DNA of 64,000 bases from Albitalea sp966211955 (GTDB lineage Bacteria; Pseudomonadota; Gammaproteobacteria; Burkholderiales; Burkholderiaceae_C), in assembly GCA_966211955.1 (NCBI GenBank), contig CBIHOF010000003.1, forward strand, positions 62,001-126,000. The letters run 5' to 3'. The notes under the pieces are model-generated. The model made no database searches. It was not told where the DNA came from and was given only the letters and a program-made list of their open reading frames with translations. Below, in pieces: positions 16,119 to 24,234 of the stretch. The position numbers and the translations under genes are program-made. Numbering within the stretch: the first letter of the stretch is position 1; each line of letters begins with the position of its first letter.

Positions 16119-18025
16119 ACCACCTCCCGCCGTCCGACGGTGGGTGGCCAGCGCATCACCACCCCGCGCTGTGGCGTGCGCAGCGTGAGCTGGCTGAAGC
16201 TGTTGATGGCCGCGTGCCGCGCAAAGAAGCGCTCCAGCACACTCGCGAGCAGGAATGCGCTCGTGCCCTGGAAGGCGAGCTCATCGAGGTCCAGCATGAG
16301 CTCCACGCCAGTGCCAAACGCCAGCGGCCCCTTCACCGGCAGGCGACGCACCGCCGAACTCACCGACAGCCCGCGGATGCCCTCCACCTGCCGTGACCAG
16401 CCCGCATCCTCGGGCGGTGCATACAGGCGCAGCGTCGTGCGCAATGCCTCGGCCGCCTGCTGCGGCGTCTCGCCCACGAGCGACAGATGATTGAGCGCGA
16501 GGTGGTTCACGAAGCTCCACCCGAGCTCACCCACCGGCCGCCGCGTGACGGGCCGCGTCGGGCCGCGCAGCACCTCCACGCGCGACACCGGGCCCGGCGA
16601 ATCCAGACGCCATCGCGCATCGCCATTCGCGCCTCCGTTTCCGCCGCCATGCGGCAGCAACGTCGGCAAGTCGCGGTTGGTGACCCAGGCCGACACCGAC
16701 AGCTGGCGCACGTCTTCGCGGTACGGCGCATGGCGCGCATCCACGAGCGAGACGTACACCTCCTCGCCGATGTACGAGGAGCGGGCGCCATGCTCCTTCT
16801 GCCGCGACGACAGCAGCCGCGGCTCGCGACGCACGGTGTAGTAGCCGCTGGCCGGCACGGGCGCCATCCCTGTCTCTCTCTCGCGTGTCGCATACAGCGG
16901 CAAGAACTCCTGCTGCGACACGAGTCCGATGCCGAACCCCGTCACCGACGCGACGCTGTGCACCTCGTAGTCCATCGGCCGCGTGCGATCGGGCACGACG
17001 TGGTACTCCCACGCGCCTGGGCCGATCTGGATGCGGTCCAGCCGCTTGTGAAAGAGGTTGATCGCGGGGGTGCAGTAGAGCGCGAGGCTCGTGGGATCGA
17101 CCATCGCCTCGAGGCCGCCGTCGCCGCGCTGGAACAAGACGATGAGCTCGACTTCATCGTCGTCGACCTCCGCGAGGCGGGCGGCCAGGTCTGTCAGTTC
17201 AAAGAACAGAAGGCGCTGCGGCATGGCGGCTACCTCCTGCAGCAGGCGATGGCCGGAGAAAGCCCGCTGGGACTCGGGCAGCAGCGCCTCGTCATTGCTG
17301 AAGCCCAGGGGCTGCACCGACTCCGGCCCGCGCCATTGCCGTGAAGGTGCCGTGCCGATCTCGCCCGAGCCTTTCACGAAGGTGCCCATCGCGGCGCCGT
17401 GCACGAGCTCGTGCAGGCGAAAGGCGACGTCGTCCGGCGCGCTGATGAAGAACGCCAACTCGTCCATGCCCAGCTGCGAAAACACCATGCCGCCCGCGCA
17501 GCGCAGGCGAATGCGCAAGCCGCCACGCATGCCCTGCGCCGGTGGCAAGCGCGCCAGCGGCAGGTCGGGTGCATGGCTGAAATACTGCACGCTCTCGAGC
17601 TCCACCGGCCACAAGGTCACACGATGCGCCGTGCGGAATTCGCAATGCGTGTCCTGCCCGCGCGCCACCTGCGAGATCACGGCACTGCCGCGCGGCACGC
17701 CGAAGCCCTTGACCAGGTTCGGGTCCGCCGGGTCGATGGCCAGGCGCGCAACCATCATCGATGGCACCGACGCGAGGAAGTTCGGGTAGGTCGTTTCCAG
17801 CAGGTGCGCGATGAGGCGCGGCTCTTCCGCATCGATCTTCAGCTGCACGCGCGCCGCGAGAAAGGCAAAGCCTTCAAGCAGCCGTTCGACGTAAGGGTCG
17901 GTGACCTCCATGCCTTCCATGCCAAGGCGCGAGGCGATCTTCGGGAACTCGTGCGCGAACTCCGCGCCCACCTCACGCAGGTGAGTCAGCTCGTCGTTGT
18001 AGAGGCGAAGCAGGCGTGGGTCCAT
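16115..18025 (-). CDS. tssF: T6SS baseplate protein TssF
   Basis: 636 residues from ATG 18025. The start MDPRLLRLYNDELTHLREVG followed by FAHEFPKIASRLG and DPYVERLLEGFAFLAARV is the TssF signature. Further family segments are LLETTYPNFLASVPSM and the C-terminal GTSAFLLASVLERFFARHAAINSF. TssF pairs with TssG in the baseplate wedge. It follows a small unknown gene by 21 bp and overlaps tssG by 4 bp. Length is as expected. Confidence 0.95.
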   Translation of the reverse strand: MDPRLLRLYNDELTHLREVGAEFAHEFPKIASRLGMEGMEVTDPYVERLLEGFAFLAARVQLKIDAEEPRLIAHLLETTYPNFLASVPSMMVARLAIDPADPNLVKGFGVPRGSAVISQVARGQDTHCEFRTAHRVTLWPVELESVQYFSHAPDLPLARLPPAQGMRGGLRIRLRCAGGMVFSQLGMDELAFFISAPDDVAFRLHELVHGAAMGTFVKGSGEIGTAPSRQWRGPESVQPLGFSNDEALLPESQRAFSGHRLLQEVAAMPQRLLFFELTDLAARLAEVDDDEVELIVLFQRGDGGLEAMVDPTSLALYCTPAINLFHKRLDRIQIGPGAWEYHVVPDRTRPMDYEVHSVASVTGFGIGLVSQQEFLPLYATRERETGMAPVPASGYYTVRREPRLLSSRQKEHGARSSYIGEEVYVSLVDARHAPYREDVRQLSVSAWVTNRDLPTLLPHGGGNGGANGDARWRLDSPGPVSRVEVLRGPTRPVTRRPVGELGWSFVNHLALNHLSLVGETPQQAAEALRTTLRLYAPPEDAGWSRQVEGIRGLSVSSAVRRLPVKGPLAFGTGVELMLDLDELAFQGTSAFLLASVLERFFARHAAINSFSQLTLRTPQRGVVMRWPPTVGRREVV

Positions 18026-18046
18026 GAGGTCGATGCTCCCGCAACC

Positions 18047-18394
18047 CTACTTCTTGAAGCCCTTGGGATACATGGTCTCGCAGACGTAGCCGTCCTGCTT
18101 GTCGTTGCCTCGGCAGATGAGCTGCACGCCCTTGAGCTCCTTCCCCCCCTCGTAGCCCGTGGTGTGGGGGTCGAAGTTCCCGTAGAACCTGTACATCATC
18201 CGTCCGCTGCTGTCGTAGAACACGTCCATGATCTGCACCGCGAAGACCTTCTGCGCGATGCGCTGGTACGGACGGTCGTTGTGCGAAAACTGGCTGACGA
18301 AGTGCTGGCTGAACCTCGGCTTGCCGGCGGTCGATGCCGGCCCGTGTTCGTCATCGACATGGTCGTCCCATCCGGCGTCGAAGGTGAGTGCCAT
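18047..18394 (-). CDS. Small unknown protein between tssE and tssF
   Basis: 115 residues with a strong Shine-Dalgarno (AAGGAGG) before ATG 18394, 15 bp after the tssE stop and 21 bp before tssF. The translation is hydrophilic with aromatic strands (QIMDVFYDSSGRMMYRFYG, HTTGYEGGKELKGVQLICRG) and two cysteines near the end; no signal peptide, membrane helix or named domain that I recognise. Its place inside the baseplate part of the operon suggests a baseplate accessory or an assembly factor, but nothing in the sequence shows this. Confidence 0.6.
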   Translation of the reverse strand: MALTFDAGWDDHVDDEHGPASTAGKPRFSQHFVSQFSHNDRPYQRIAQKVFAVQIMDVFYDSSGRMMYRFYGNFDPHTTGYEGGKELKGVQLICRGNDKQDGYVCETMYPKGFKK

Positions 18395-18409
18395 GGAGAT
18401 CCTCCTTGA

Positions 18410-18955
18410 TCACGGCTTGTTGAACGGCGAAGCTTCTCGCCAGCGCTTGGAGGTCGAGCTGGCTGCGTCGGCCACCTCCACCTGCCCTGCCTCCAGGTCC
18501 AGCTGCGTGCGCAGCAGGATCTCCAGTGGCACGGGCTGCGACCACAGATGGCCGCGGATCTCGAACTCGATGACGTTGTGCGTGTCCAGCACGGTGGCTG
18601 CCTCCAGCGCGCGCACCTGCAAGGTGTCGGGCAGGATGCGCGGCTCGAAGCGCACGATGGCCTGGCGGATGGCGGCTTCCAGCACGCTCACGTCGAGCTT
18701 GGAGGCCAGCTGCCCCGACAAGGCGGGCAGTCCGAAATTCAGCACGCTCGCAGCCAGCATCGGGTAGGGCTCTGCTGCCGCGCCCAAAGGCTGCACCGCA
18801 TTGAACAAGGCGCCCAGGTCGCGCAGCACAGCCTGCCGCAATTGCGCCTTGGACATCATCCGGTGCTCGTCGGCCTCGACCCGCTCCCCGCGGTTGTCGT
18901 CGGTGAGCCGGTCCAGCAGCGCCGGCTGCAGGCGGTTGCGCGCGTCGACGGTCAT
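18410..18955 (-). CDS. tssE: T6SS baseplate protein TssE (gp25-like)
   Basis: 181 residues, homologous to phage T4 gp25. Features: QPALLDRLTDD at the start, LRQAVLRDLGALFNA, SVLNFGLPALSG, and the conserved C-terminal helix-strand with RQAIVRFEPRILPDTLQV. The glutamate of the family's EPR motif is present (FEPRI). TssE starts sheath polymerisation at the baseplate. Its ATG (18955) overlaps the tagJ stop by 4 bp (ATGA). Length is normal, with a slightly extended tail. Confidence 0.93.
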   Translation of the reverse strand: MTVDARNRLQPALLDRLTDDNRGERVEADEHRMMSKAQLRQAVLRDLGALFNAVQPLGAAAEPYPMLAASVLNFGLPALSGQLASKLDVSVLEAAIRQAIVRFEPRILPDTLQVRALEAATVLDTHNVIEFEIRGHLWSQPVPLEILLRTQLDLEAGQVEVADAASSTSKRWREASPFNKP

Positions 18956-19755
18956 GGCGGCGCACCGCTCAGCACAATCTCCCGCACCTGCAGCAGGCCA
19001 AGCTCCGCCGAGTCAGTCGTCAGCACGCGCTGGCCGAGGCCGCTGTACTGCTCGGGACCGATGGCCGACCACTCGGTCTTCCGGCCAAGCTGCAAGCCGC
19101 TGTCGGGCTGCGCACCCGAGCCTGGATAGCGCGTCGGAATGAGCGCCACCGTCTGGCCACCATTCGCAAACGTGAGCCGCGCCGGCGCCCACACCAGGTC
19201 GCGCAGGTCAGACGGTTCGTCGACGTGCACGCTCGTGATGGAAGCGAACGGCACCCAGCCGTAGCGCCCGTTGATGATGACCTCCAGCACCGGGCCGAGC
19301 CGCGAATCGGCATCGGCGATCCATTCGAAGGCCGTGCCATCGAGCGTGCCCGCGGTGGCCGGAGCCGCCTCGAAGGCCGTCTCGCGCAAGTGCGCAGCCA
19401 GCTCGCCCTCGCCACGGGTCTGCGCCTGCAGCGCCTCCACCAGCGATGCCACCCACGCCTGCGGCTGGCCGAACACCATCGGCGTGGTGGCTCCCGCGAA
19501 GACCGCTTCGCGCACGGTCTCGCACTGCAGAGCCTCGCGGTAGGTGTTGACCATCGGCAGCGTGCTTGCATCCAGCTCGCCGCATACCTGCAGCTGGTTG
19601 AGCGCGCGTTGCCATTGCCCCAGCACGCACAGCAATTGGAAGAGGAACACCCGAAGCTTCGCGTCGGCCGCGTGCTCGCGGACCTGGCGTTGCAGCAGTT
19701 CGAGTGCGCCCTGCGTGTCGCCAGCGGCCAGGAGGGATTCAGGGGTGGTGGTCAT
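18952..19755 (-). CDS. tagJ: T6SS accessory protein TagJ (ImpE-like)
   Basis: 267 residues. N-terminal TPR-like helices (DTQGALELLQRQVREHAADAKLRVFLFQLL, WQRALNQLQVCGEL) followed by the ImpE/TagJ C-terminal domain with FEWIADADSRLGPVLEVIINGRYGWVPF and DLVWAPARLTFANGG. TagJ binds the TssB N-terminal helix and is thought to assist ClpV-mediated sheath turnover. Its presence is typical of i3-type (HSI-1-like) systems and supports that classification. It starts 12 bp after the second hcp gene and overlaps tssE by 4 bp. Confidence 0.9.
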   Translation of the reverse strand: MTTTPESLLAAGDTQGALELLQRQVREHAADAKLRVFLFQLLCVLGQWQRALNQLQVCGELDASTLPMVNTYREALQCETVREAVFAGATTPMVFGQPQAWVASLVEALQAQTRGEGELAAHLRETAFEAAPATAGTLDGTAFEWIADADSRLGPVLEVIINGRYGWVPFASITSVHVDEPSDLRDLVWAPARLTFANGGQTVALIPTRYPGSGAQPDSGLQLGRKTEWSAIGPEQYSGLGQRVLTTDSAELGLLQVREIVLSGAPP

Positions 19756-19767
19756 GGCATCGCCCTC

Positions 19768-20286
19768 TCAGGCCGGCAGCACTTCGTCAGTGAAGGCGAA
19801 GGCCCCTGCGCTTGCGCCCGCCGCGTCCTGCCGCTTGTATTCGATGTCGATCTTGGTGTACGCGAAGGCCACCTTTTCCAGTGGGCGGCCTTGCGCGTCG
19901 ATGTCGAGGTCGATGGCCACCACGCGTGCGCCGCTGAGCGTCATGCGGTAGTAGTCCAGCGCTTCGCCGCCGGCCTTGCGCATGGCGATCGTGCACTCGC
20001 GCACCTCGTCGTTGGTGGCGAGCGCACTCAGCAACCCGGTGGATGCCGAGTCCATCCCCTTGATCACCACCAACTGCTTGTACGAGCGCCTCGCGGTGGC
20101 GGCGGTCGAGCCGATGGCCGAGCCCGCCTGCGCGCCCCAGGTCCAGCCGCGCAGTTCGATGTCGTCGGTGTGGCCGGTGGTCGTGCTCTCGCCCTTGATC
20201 TTGCCGGCGCGCTTGGTCTGCACGTGCAAGAACACATCGGCACCGGCGTCGGCTGCGCCCTGGTTCGCATTCTGTGGAATGGACAT
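19768..20286 (-). CDS. hcp: Hcp tube protein, second copy (TssD)
   Basis: 172 residues, Hcp fold: DVFLHVQTKRAGKIKGEST at the start with the GES hairpin, IELRGWTWG, then YKQLVVIKGMDSAST and a C-terminal FAYTKIDIEYKRQD strand. Hcp hexamers stack into the secreted inner tube and can carry small effectors inside the ring. This copy follows the first hcp by 113 bp and differs clearly from it, so the two may form distinct tube segments or carry different cargo. AAGGAAG precedes ATG 20286. Confidence 0.93.
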   Translation of the reverse strand: MSIPQNANQGAADAGADVFLHVQTKRAGKIKGESTTTGHTDDIELRGWTWGAQAGSAIGSTAATARRSYKQLVVIKGMDSASTGLLSALATNDEVRECTIAMRKAGGEALDYYRMTLSGARVVAIDLDIDAQGRPLEKVAFAYTKIDIEYKRQDAAGASAGAFAFTDEVLPA

Positions 20287-20399
20287 GGCTGGACACTTCC
20301 TTCAGCGACCTGCGAGTGCGGTCGGTGGAAAAGAACCGGCGCGAGCCCGCCCCCGAGGCAGCGTCGCCGCCACCTCGGTGCGTTGCCAACGCCGCGCCG

Positions 20400-20888
20400 T
20401 CAGACCGGCTTGTTGGTCGTCACATCCCAGCCGCCGACGATCTCGCCACCCAGCGAGCCATCGGGCTTCTGCTCCTTGTACTTGTATTCAATCTTGGCGT
20501 AGTTCAACGACACCTGGTCCATCGGGATGATGTCCGAGCCCGCCGAGCCGCCGGTCTGGTAGGAGCTGACGATGGCGCTGGTGATCACGATCGTGAGGAA
20601 CTCCTGCTGTTCCTTGCCGGCCTTGCGGCACACGAGCGTGGCCGACTTCAGGTGTTCGCCGGTGCAGCAGGCCTTGAACAGGTTGGGCGACGCCTTGTCG
20701 GTCTTCTTGACGAAGTTGAAATCCTGCAGCGCCACCTTGCCGGTGCCGCCCCCGCCGCCGCTGGAGAACGCGCCCGCGTTCGTGCCGCCGAAGCTCCACG
20801 ATTCGAGTTCGATCTCATCCTTGTGCTTGTCGTCGGTGGATTCACCTTTCACGCCTTCGATCTTCAGAAAATAGTCTACGTGTGCCAT
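20400..20888 (-). CDS. hcp: Hcp tube protein, first copy (TssD)
   Basis: 162 residues. Typical Hcp: MAHVDYFLKIEGVKGEST, IELESWSFGGTN, VALQDFNFVKKTDKASPNLF, and the C-terminal LNYAKIEYKYKEQ strand. A glycine-rich loop follows the ESWSFGG strand. ATG 20888 has a strong AGGAGG eight bases upstream, stronger than most genes of the locus, in keeping with the high amounts of Hcp needed. The leader between tssC and this gene (20889-21034) is rich in CA on the coding strand. Confidence 0.95.
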   Translation of the reverse strand: MAHVDYFLKIEGVKGESTDDKHKDEIELESWSFGGTNAGAFSSGGGGGTGKVALQDFNFVKKTDKASPNLFKACCTGEHLKSATLVCRKAGKEQQEFLTIVITSAIVSSYQTGGSAGSDIIPMDQVSLNYAKIEYKYKEQKPDGSLGGEIVGGWDVTTNKPV

Positions 20889-21034
20889 GTCGCGAGCCTC
20901 CTAGAGTGTTGAGCGTCGTTCCATTCGTCCTTCAGGGCCCTTACGTCAAACACACACGACGCGCGTGTGCTCCCTGCTGTTGTGTGTTGGTTGCGTGTGT
21001 CCCCGTGCGTGTGTGCCCATGCATGTGCCTTGCC
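20889..21034 (-). other. CA-rich leader between tssC and hcp
   Basis: 146 bp without a gene. On the coding (minus) strand it contains runs of CA/CG dinucleotides such as ACACACGCACG and CAACACACAACAG, low in secondary structure, ending in the hcp Shine-Dalgarno. A similar but shorter CA-rich leader lies before tssC (22532-22600). It may be an unstructured translation-enhancing leader or an RNA-binding protein target; function unproven. Confidence 0.35.
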
Positions 21035-22531
21035 TCATGCCGCCTTCTGCGAAGGCAGCTTGGACACCAGCCGCAGCGACACGGTCAGGCCCTCGAGCTG
21101 GTAGTGCGGCCGCAGGAAGATCTTGGAGCTGTAGTAGCCGGGGTTGCCCGGTATCTCCTCCACCGTCACCTCGGCCGCGGCCAAGGGCTTGCGCGCCTTC
21201 ACCTCTTCCGATGAATTGGCCGGGTCGCCGTCCACGTAGTTCATGATCCATTTGTTCAGCCAGCGCTGCATGTCGTCGCGCTCCTTGAACGAGCCCACCT
21301 TGTCGCGCACGATGCACTTCAGGTAGTGCGCAAAACGGCAGCAGGCGAAGAGGTACGGCAGGCGTGCCGAGAGGTTTGCGTTGGCGGTCGCGTCGGGGTC
21401 GTCGTACTCGTCGGGCTTTTGCAGGGACTGCGCACCGATGAAGGCGGCGAAGTCGGAGTTCTTGCGGTGCACGAGCGGCATGAAGCCGTTCTTCGCGAGC
21501 TCCGCCTCGCGGCGGTCGCTGATGGCGATCTCGGTCGGGCACTTCATCGCCACGCCGCCCTCATCGGTCGGGAAGGTGTGCGTGGGCAGGCCTTCGACCG
21601 CGCCGCCGGATTCGATGCCGCGGATGCGCGAGCACCAGCCGTACATCTTGAACGAGCGGTTGATGTTGACCGCCATCGCATAGGCCGAGTTGGCCCAGGT
21701 GTAGGCGCCATGCTCGCCACCGGCGGTCTCTTCCTCGAAGCTGAACTCCTCCACCGGGCTGGTCTTCGCGCCATACGGCAGGCGCGCGAGAAAGCGCGGC
21801 ATGGCCAGGCCCACGTAGCGCGCGTCCTCGGCCGAGCGCAGCGAGCGCCAGGCGGCGTAGTCGGGCGTGGAGTAGATCTTCGTGAGGTCGCGCGGGTTGG
21901 CCAGCTCCTGCCATGAGCCCATGCCCATGAGCGTCGGCGACGCAGCGGAGATGAATGGCGCGTGCGCGGCGGCCGCCACCTTGCTCATCTCGCCCAGCAG
22001 CTCCACGTCGGGCGGGCTGTGGTCGAAGTAGTAGTCCCCAACCAGCGTGCCGAAGGGTTCGCCGCCGAACTGGCCGTACTCCTCTTCGTACACACGCTTG
22101 AACAACGGGCTCTGGTCCCAGGCCGTGCCCTTGTAGCGCTTGAGCGTCTTGCCAAGATCGAGCTTGGAGATGTTCATCACGCGAATCTTCAGCATCTCGT
22201 CGGTCTCGGTGTTGTTGACGAGATAGTGCAGTCCGCGCCAGGCACTTTCGAGCTGCTGGAAGTCGGGGTGGTGCAGGATCGCATTGACCTGCTGCGACAG
22301 CCGCTTGTCGAGCTCGGCGATCATCGCCTCGATCGACATGATCACGTCGCCGCTGATCAGGTTGGTCTGCGACAGCGCCTGCTGCGCGAGCGTCAGCACA
22401 GCTTGCTCGACGGCCGACTTCGCACCATCGGACTTGGGCTTGAACTCCTTGTTCAAGAGCGCGGCAAACTCGCCGCCCTGGTACTCGATGCCTTGCAGCG
22501 CAGAGGCTTGTTGGAGGGTCTCTTCAGCCAT
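21035..22531 (-). CDS. tssC: T6SS sheath large subunit TssC
   Basis: 498 residues, standard for TssC. Forms the contractile sheath with TssB. Recognisable stretches are LISGDVIMSIEAMIAELDKR, HHPDFQQLESAWRGLHYLV (the family hallmark), FGTLVGDYYFDHSPPDVELL, and the C-terminal handshake segment PGYYSSKIFLRPHYQLEGL. ATG 22531 is preceded by GGAG in an otherwise CA-rich leader of 69 bp after tssB. Order tssA-tssB-tssC-hcp is as in most i3-type clusters. Confidence 0.97.
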   Translation of the reverse strand: MAEETLQQASALQGIEYQGGEFAALLNKEFKPKSDGAKSAVEQAVLTLAQQALSQTNLISGDVIMSIEAMIAELDKRLSQQVNAILHHPDFQQLESAWRGLHYLVNNTETDEMLKIRVMNISKLDLGKTLKRYKGTAWDQSPLFKRVYEEEYGQFGGEPFGTLVGDYYFDHSPPDVELLGEMSKVAAAAHAPFISAASPTLMGMGSWQELANPRDLTKIYSTPDYAAWRSLRSAEDARYVGLAMPRFLARLPYGAKTSPVEEFSFEEETAGGEHGAYTWANSAYAMAVNINRSFKMYGWCSRIRGIESGGAVEGLPTHTFPTDEGGVAMKCPTEIAISDRREAELAKNGFMPLVHRKNSDFAAFIGAQSLQKPDEYDDPDATANANLSARLPYLFACCRFAHYLKCIVRDKVGSFKERDDMQRWLNKWIMNYVDGDPANSSEEVKARKPLAAAEVTVEEIPGNPGYYSSKIFLRPHYQLEGLTVSLRLVSKLPSQKAA

Positions 22532-22600
22532 GGCTCATCTCCGTGCGTGGTGCTTGGTGCGTCGTGCGTGGGTGGTCGCGCGTGGGTTGCGTCACTGGCC

Positions 22601-23098
22601 TTAGACGGCCTGCTTGCGCGCGTCCGCGAGCGACTTGAGCAGCGCCTCGTCCTTGATCACCTTGGCGATCAATTCCTCCGCGCCGGTCTTGCCGTCCATG
22701 TAGGTGACGAGGTTGGCGAGCTGCTGGCGCGCCTCGAGCAGTTGCTTCAGTCCATCGACCTTGCGTGCCACTTCCGCCGGCGAGAAGTCGTCGAGCGTCT
22801 CGAAGGTGATGTCCACCGCGAGGTTGCCTTCTCCCGTGAGCGTGTTGGGCACCGGGAAAGCGACGCGCGGCTTCATCGACTTCATGCGGGCGTCGAAGTT
22901 GTCCACGTCGATCTCGAGGAACTTGCGGTCCGACACCGGCGGCAGCGGCTCGCTCGGCTTGCCCGAGAGGTCGGACAGCACGCCCATCACGAACGGCAGC
23001 TGCACCTTCTTCTCGGCGCCGTACAGCTCGACGTCGTATTCGATCTGCACGCGCGGTGCGCGGTTTCTCGCGATGAATTTCTGGCTGCTGGTTGCCAT
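22601..23098 (-). CDS. tssB: T6SS sheath small subunit TssB
   Basis: 165 residues from ATG 23098 (the frame extends 14 codons upstream but the family starts at MATSSQKFIARNRAPRV). Contains the TssB core VQIEYDVELYGAEKKVQLPFVMGVLSDLSG, RKFLEIDVDNFDARM and a C-terminal helix VARKVDGLKQLLEARQQL. Pairs with TssC to form the sheath. It is 19 bp downstream of tssA with GGAG-type ribosome site (AAGGAGC). Confidence 0.95.
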   Translation of the reverse strand: MATSSQKFIARNRAPRVQIEYDVELYGAEKKVQLPFVMGVLSDLSGKPSEPLPPVSDRKFLEIDVDNFDARMKSMKPRVAFPVPNTLTGEGNLAVDITFETLDDFSPAEVARKVDGLKQLLEARQQLANLVTYMDGKTGAEELIAKVIKDEALLKSLADARKQAV

Positions 23099-23117
23099 GG
23101 TCGCTCCTTGAGTGGCA

Positions 23118-24116
23118 CTACGAGTTGCTGTTGCCGGCAAGCTTCTCGATCTGGTTCAGCCCATCGGGCACCAGGTCGCGAATGATGTCGATGAAGTTCT
23201 TGGTCATGAGCCGCTGCGAGCGCCGGATCAAGAGCGGCGCTGGGTTGCTCGGCTCATTGCGCTCGATCCATTCGGCCACGTGGTCGAGCGCGCGGATGGC
23301 GTCCTCGCGCGAGGCGATGGCGCCGACGGCGCGGGTGTTCGGGGCAGTCGCCGCGGCCTCGCCGGTGGCGCTCGCATCCACCGTTTCACCGCGCGCCAGG
23401 CGGGCCGCATCGGCCACGCGGCGCATCAGCTTTTCCAGCGGCGCGAGCTCCGGGCTGCGGCTGGCGTCCACATGCTGCTCCAGCGCCTTCGAAAGGCCTT
23501 GCACGGCATCGACGCCCACCTGCATGCATTCGGCCAATGCCGGCACTTCGGCCAGAGCCGCGTTCACGCCTCGCAGCACGCCATCTGCGGTAGGCACTGC
23601 CTCGCCGGGCAGGGGTTCGGCATGGCCGATCGCCAACTCGATGTCGCGCACCGTCACCGCGCCGCGCTTGCCGGTGAGGCTTGCTGCACGCAAGTCGGCC
23701 AGGCCGGCGCTCGCATGCACCAGCGGGCTCAAGGCGTTCATGCGTGCGGTGGGGTCGTTGCCGTCGGAAGCGTCGAGTGCTGGATGGACATGGTCCCAAT
23801 GCCGCGCTGCGAGGCCTTGCACCAGCTGCAGGCCACGCACGGCACCAGCCAGCCCCTGCACGCGCGCCCCGCTGCGGGTGAGCCAGGTCGCGACGCGCAA
23901 ATCTCGTGTGCGCGCCGCGAGCTTCATCGCCTGCTCGTGCACTGCCGGCCAGTCCGGCTCTTGCGCCGGGATCAGCGTGTCGCCGTACTGCTGCTCGGGC
24001 TTGCCCGCGGCCGATTCCTGCAGGCCGAGGAAAGCCGGGTCGTACTCCAGGTCGACGCCACAAGGGGCGTCGTCCGCGAGCGGCGACAGCAAGGTCTCCA
24101 GTTCGGCATCAGGCAT
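23118..24116 (-). CDS. tssA: T6SS assembly protein TssA (ImpA-type)
   Basis: 332 residues. The N-terminal ImpA domain is clear: LETLLSPLADDAPCGVDLEYDPAF, PDWPAVHEQAMKLAARTRDLRVATWLTRS, GLQLVQGLAARHWDHVHPALD. The C-terminal part ends with HVAEWIERNEPSNPAPLLIRRSQRLM, typical of short TssA proteins. TssA organises baseplate docking and sheath extension. Start chosen at ATG 24116, whose MPDAELETLL matches family starts and has GGAAG upstream; ATG 24131 (five residues longer) is the alternative. It is the first gene of the T6SS operon, with a palindrome 62-82 bp upstream. Confidence 0.92.
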   Translation of the reverse strand: MPDAELETLLSPLADDAPCGVDLEYDPAFLGLQESAAGKPEQQYGDTLIPAQEPDWPAVHEQAMKLAARTRDLRVATWLTRSGARVQGLAGAVRGLQLVQGLAARHWDHVHPALDASDGNDPTARMNALSPLVHASAGLADLRAASLTGKRGAVTVRDIELAIGHAEPLPGEAVPTADGVLRGVNAALAEVPALAECMQVGVDAVQGLSKALEQHVDASRSPELAPLEKLMRRVADAARLARGETVDASATGEAAATAPNTRAVGAIASREDAIRALDHVAEWIERNEPSNPAPLLIRRSQRLMTKNFIDIIRDLVPDGLNQIEKLAGNSNS

Positions 24117-24177
24117 GGGACTTCCGGCCATTGAGGTGCTTCACGGCACTCTAGAGGCGCTGCTTTCGGCGCACAGT

Positions 24178-24198
24178 GGTCGAAAGTCACTTTCGACC
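24178..24198 (-). promoter_or_regulatory. Perfect 10-bp palindrome upstream of tssA
   Basis: Arms GGTCGAAAGT and ACTTTCGACC are exact reverse complements with a one-base spacer, in the 103 bp gap between the secreted-protein gene (ends 24235) and tssA. Position and symmetry fit a dimeric repressor or activator site for the T6SS operon. Contains the TGACTTTCG core seen upstream of vgrG and the kinase. Confidence 0.55.
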
Positions 24199-24234
24199 GC
24201 AGGGGCGAGAAGCGTTCCTGCGCCGGCCGAGCAA

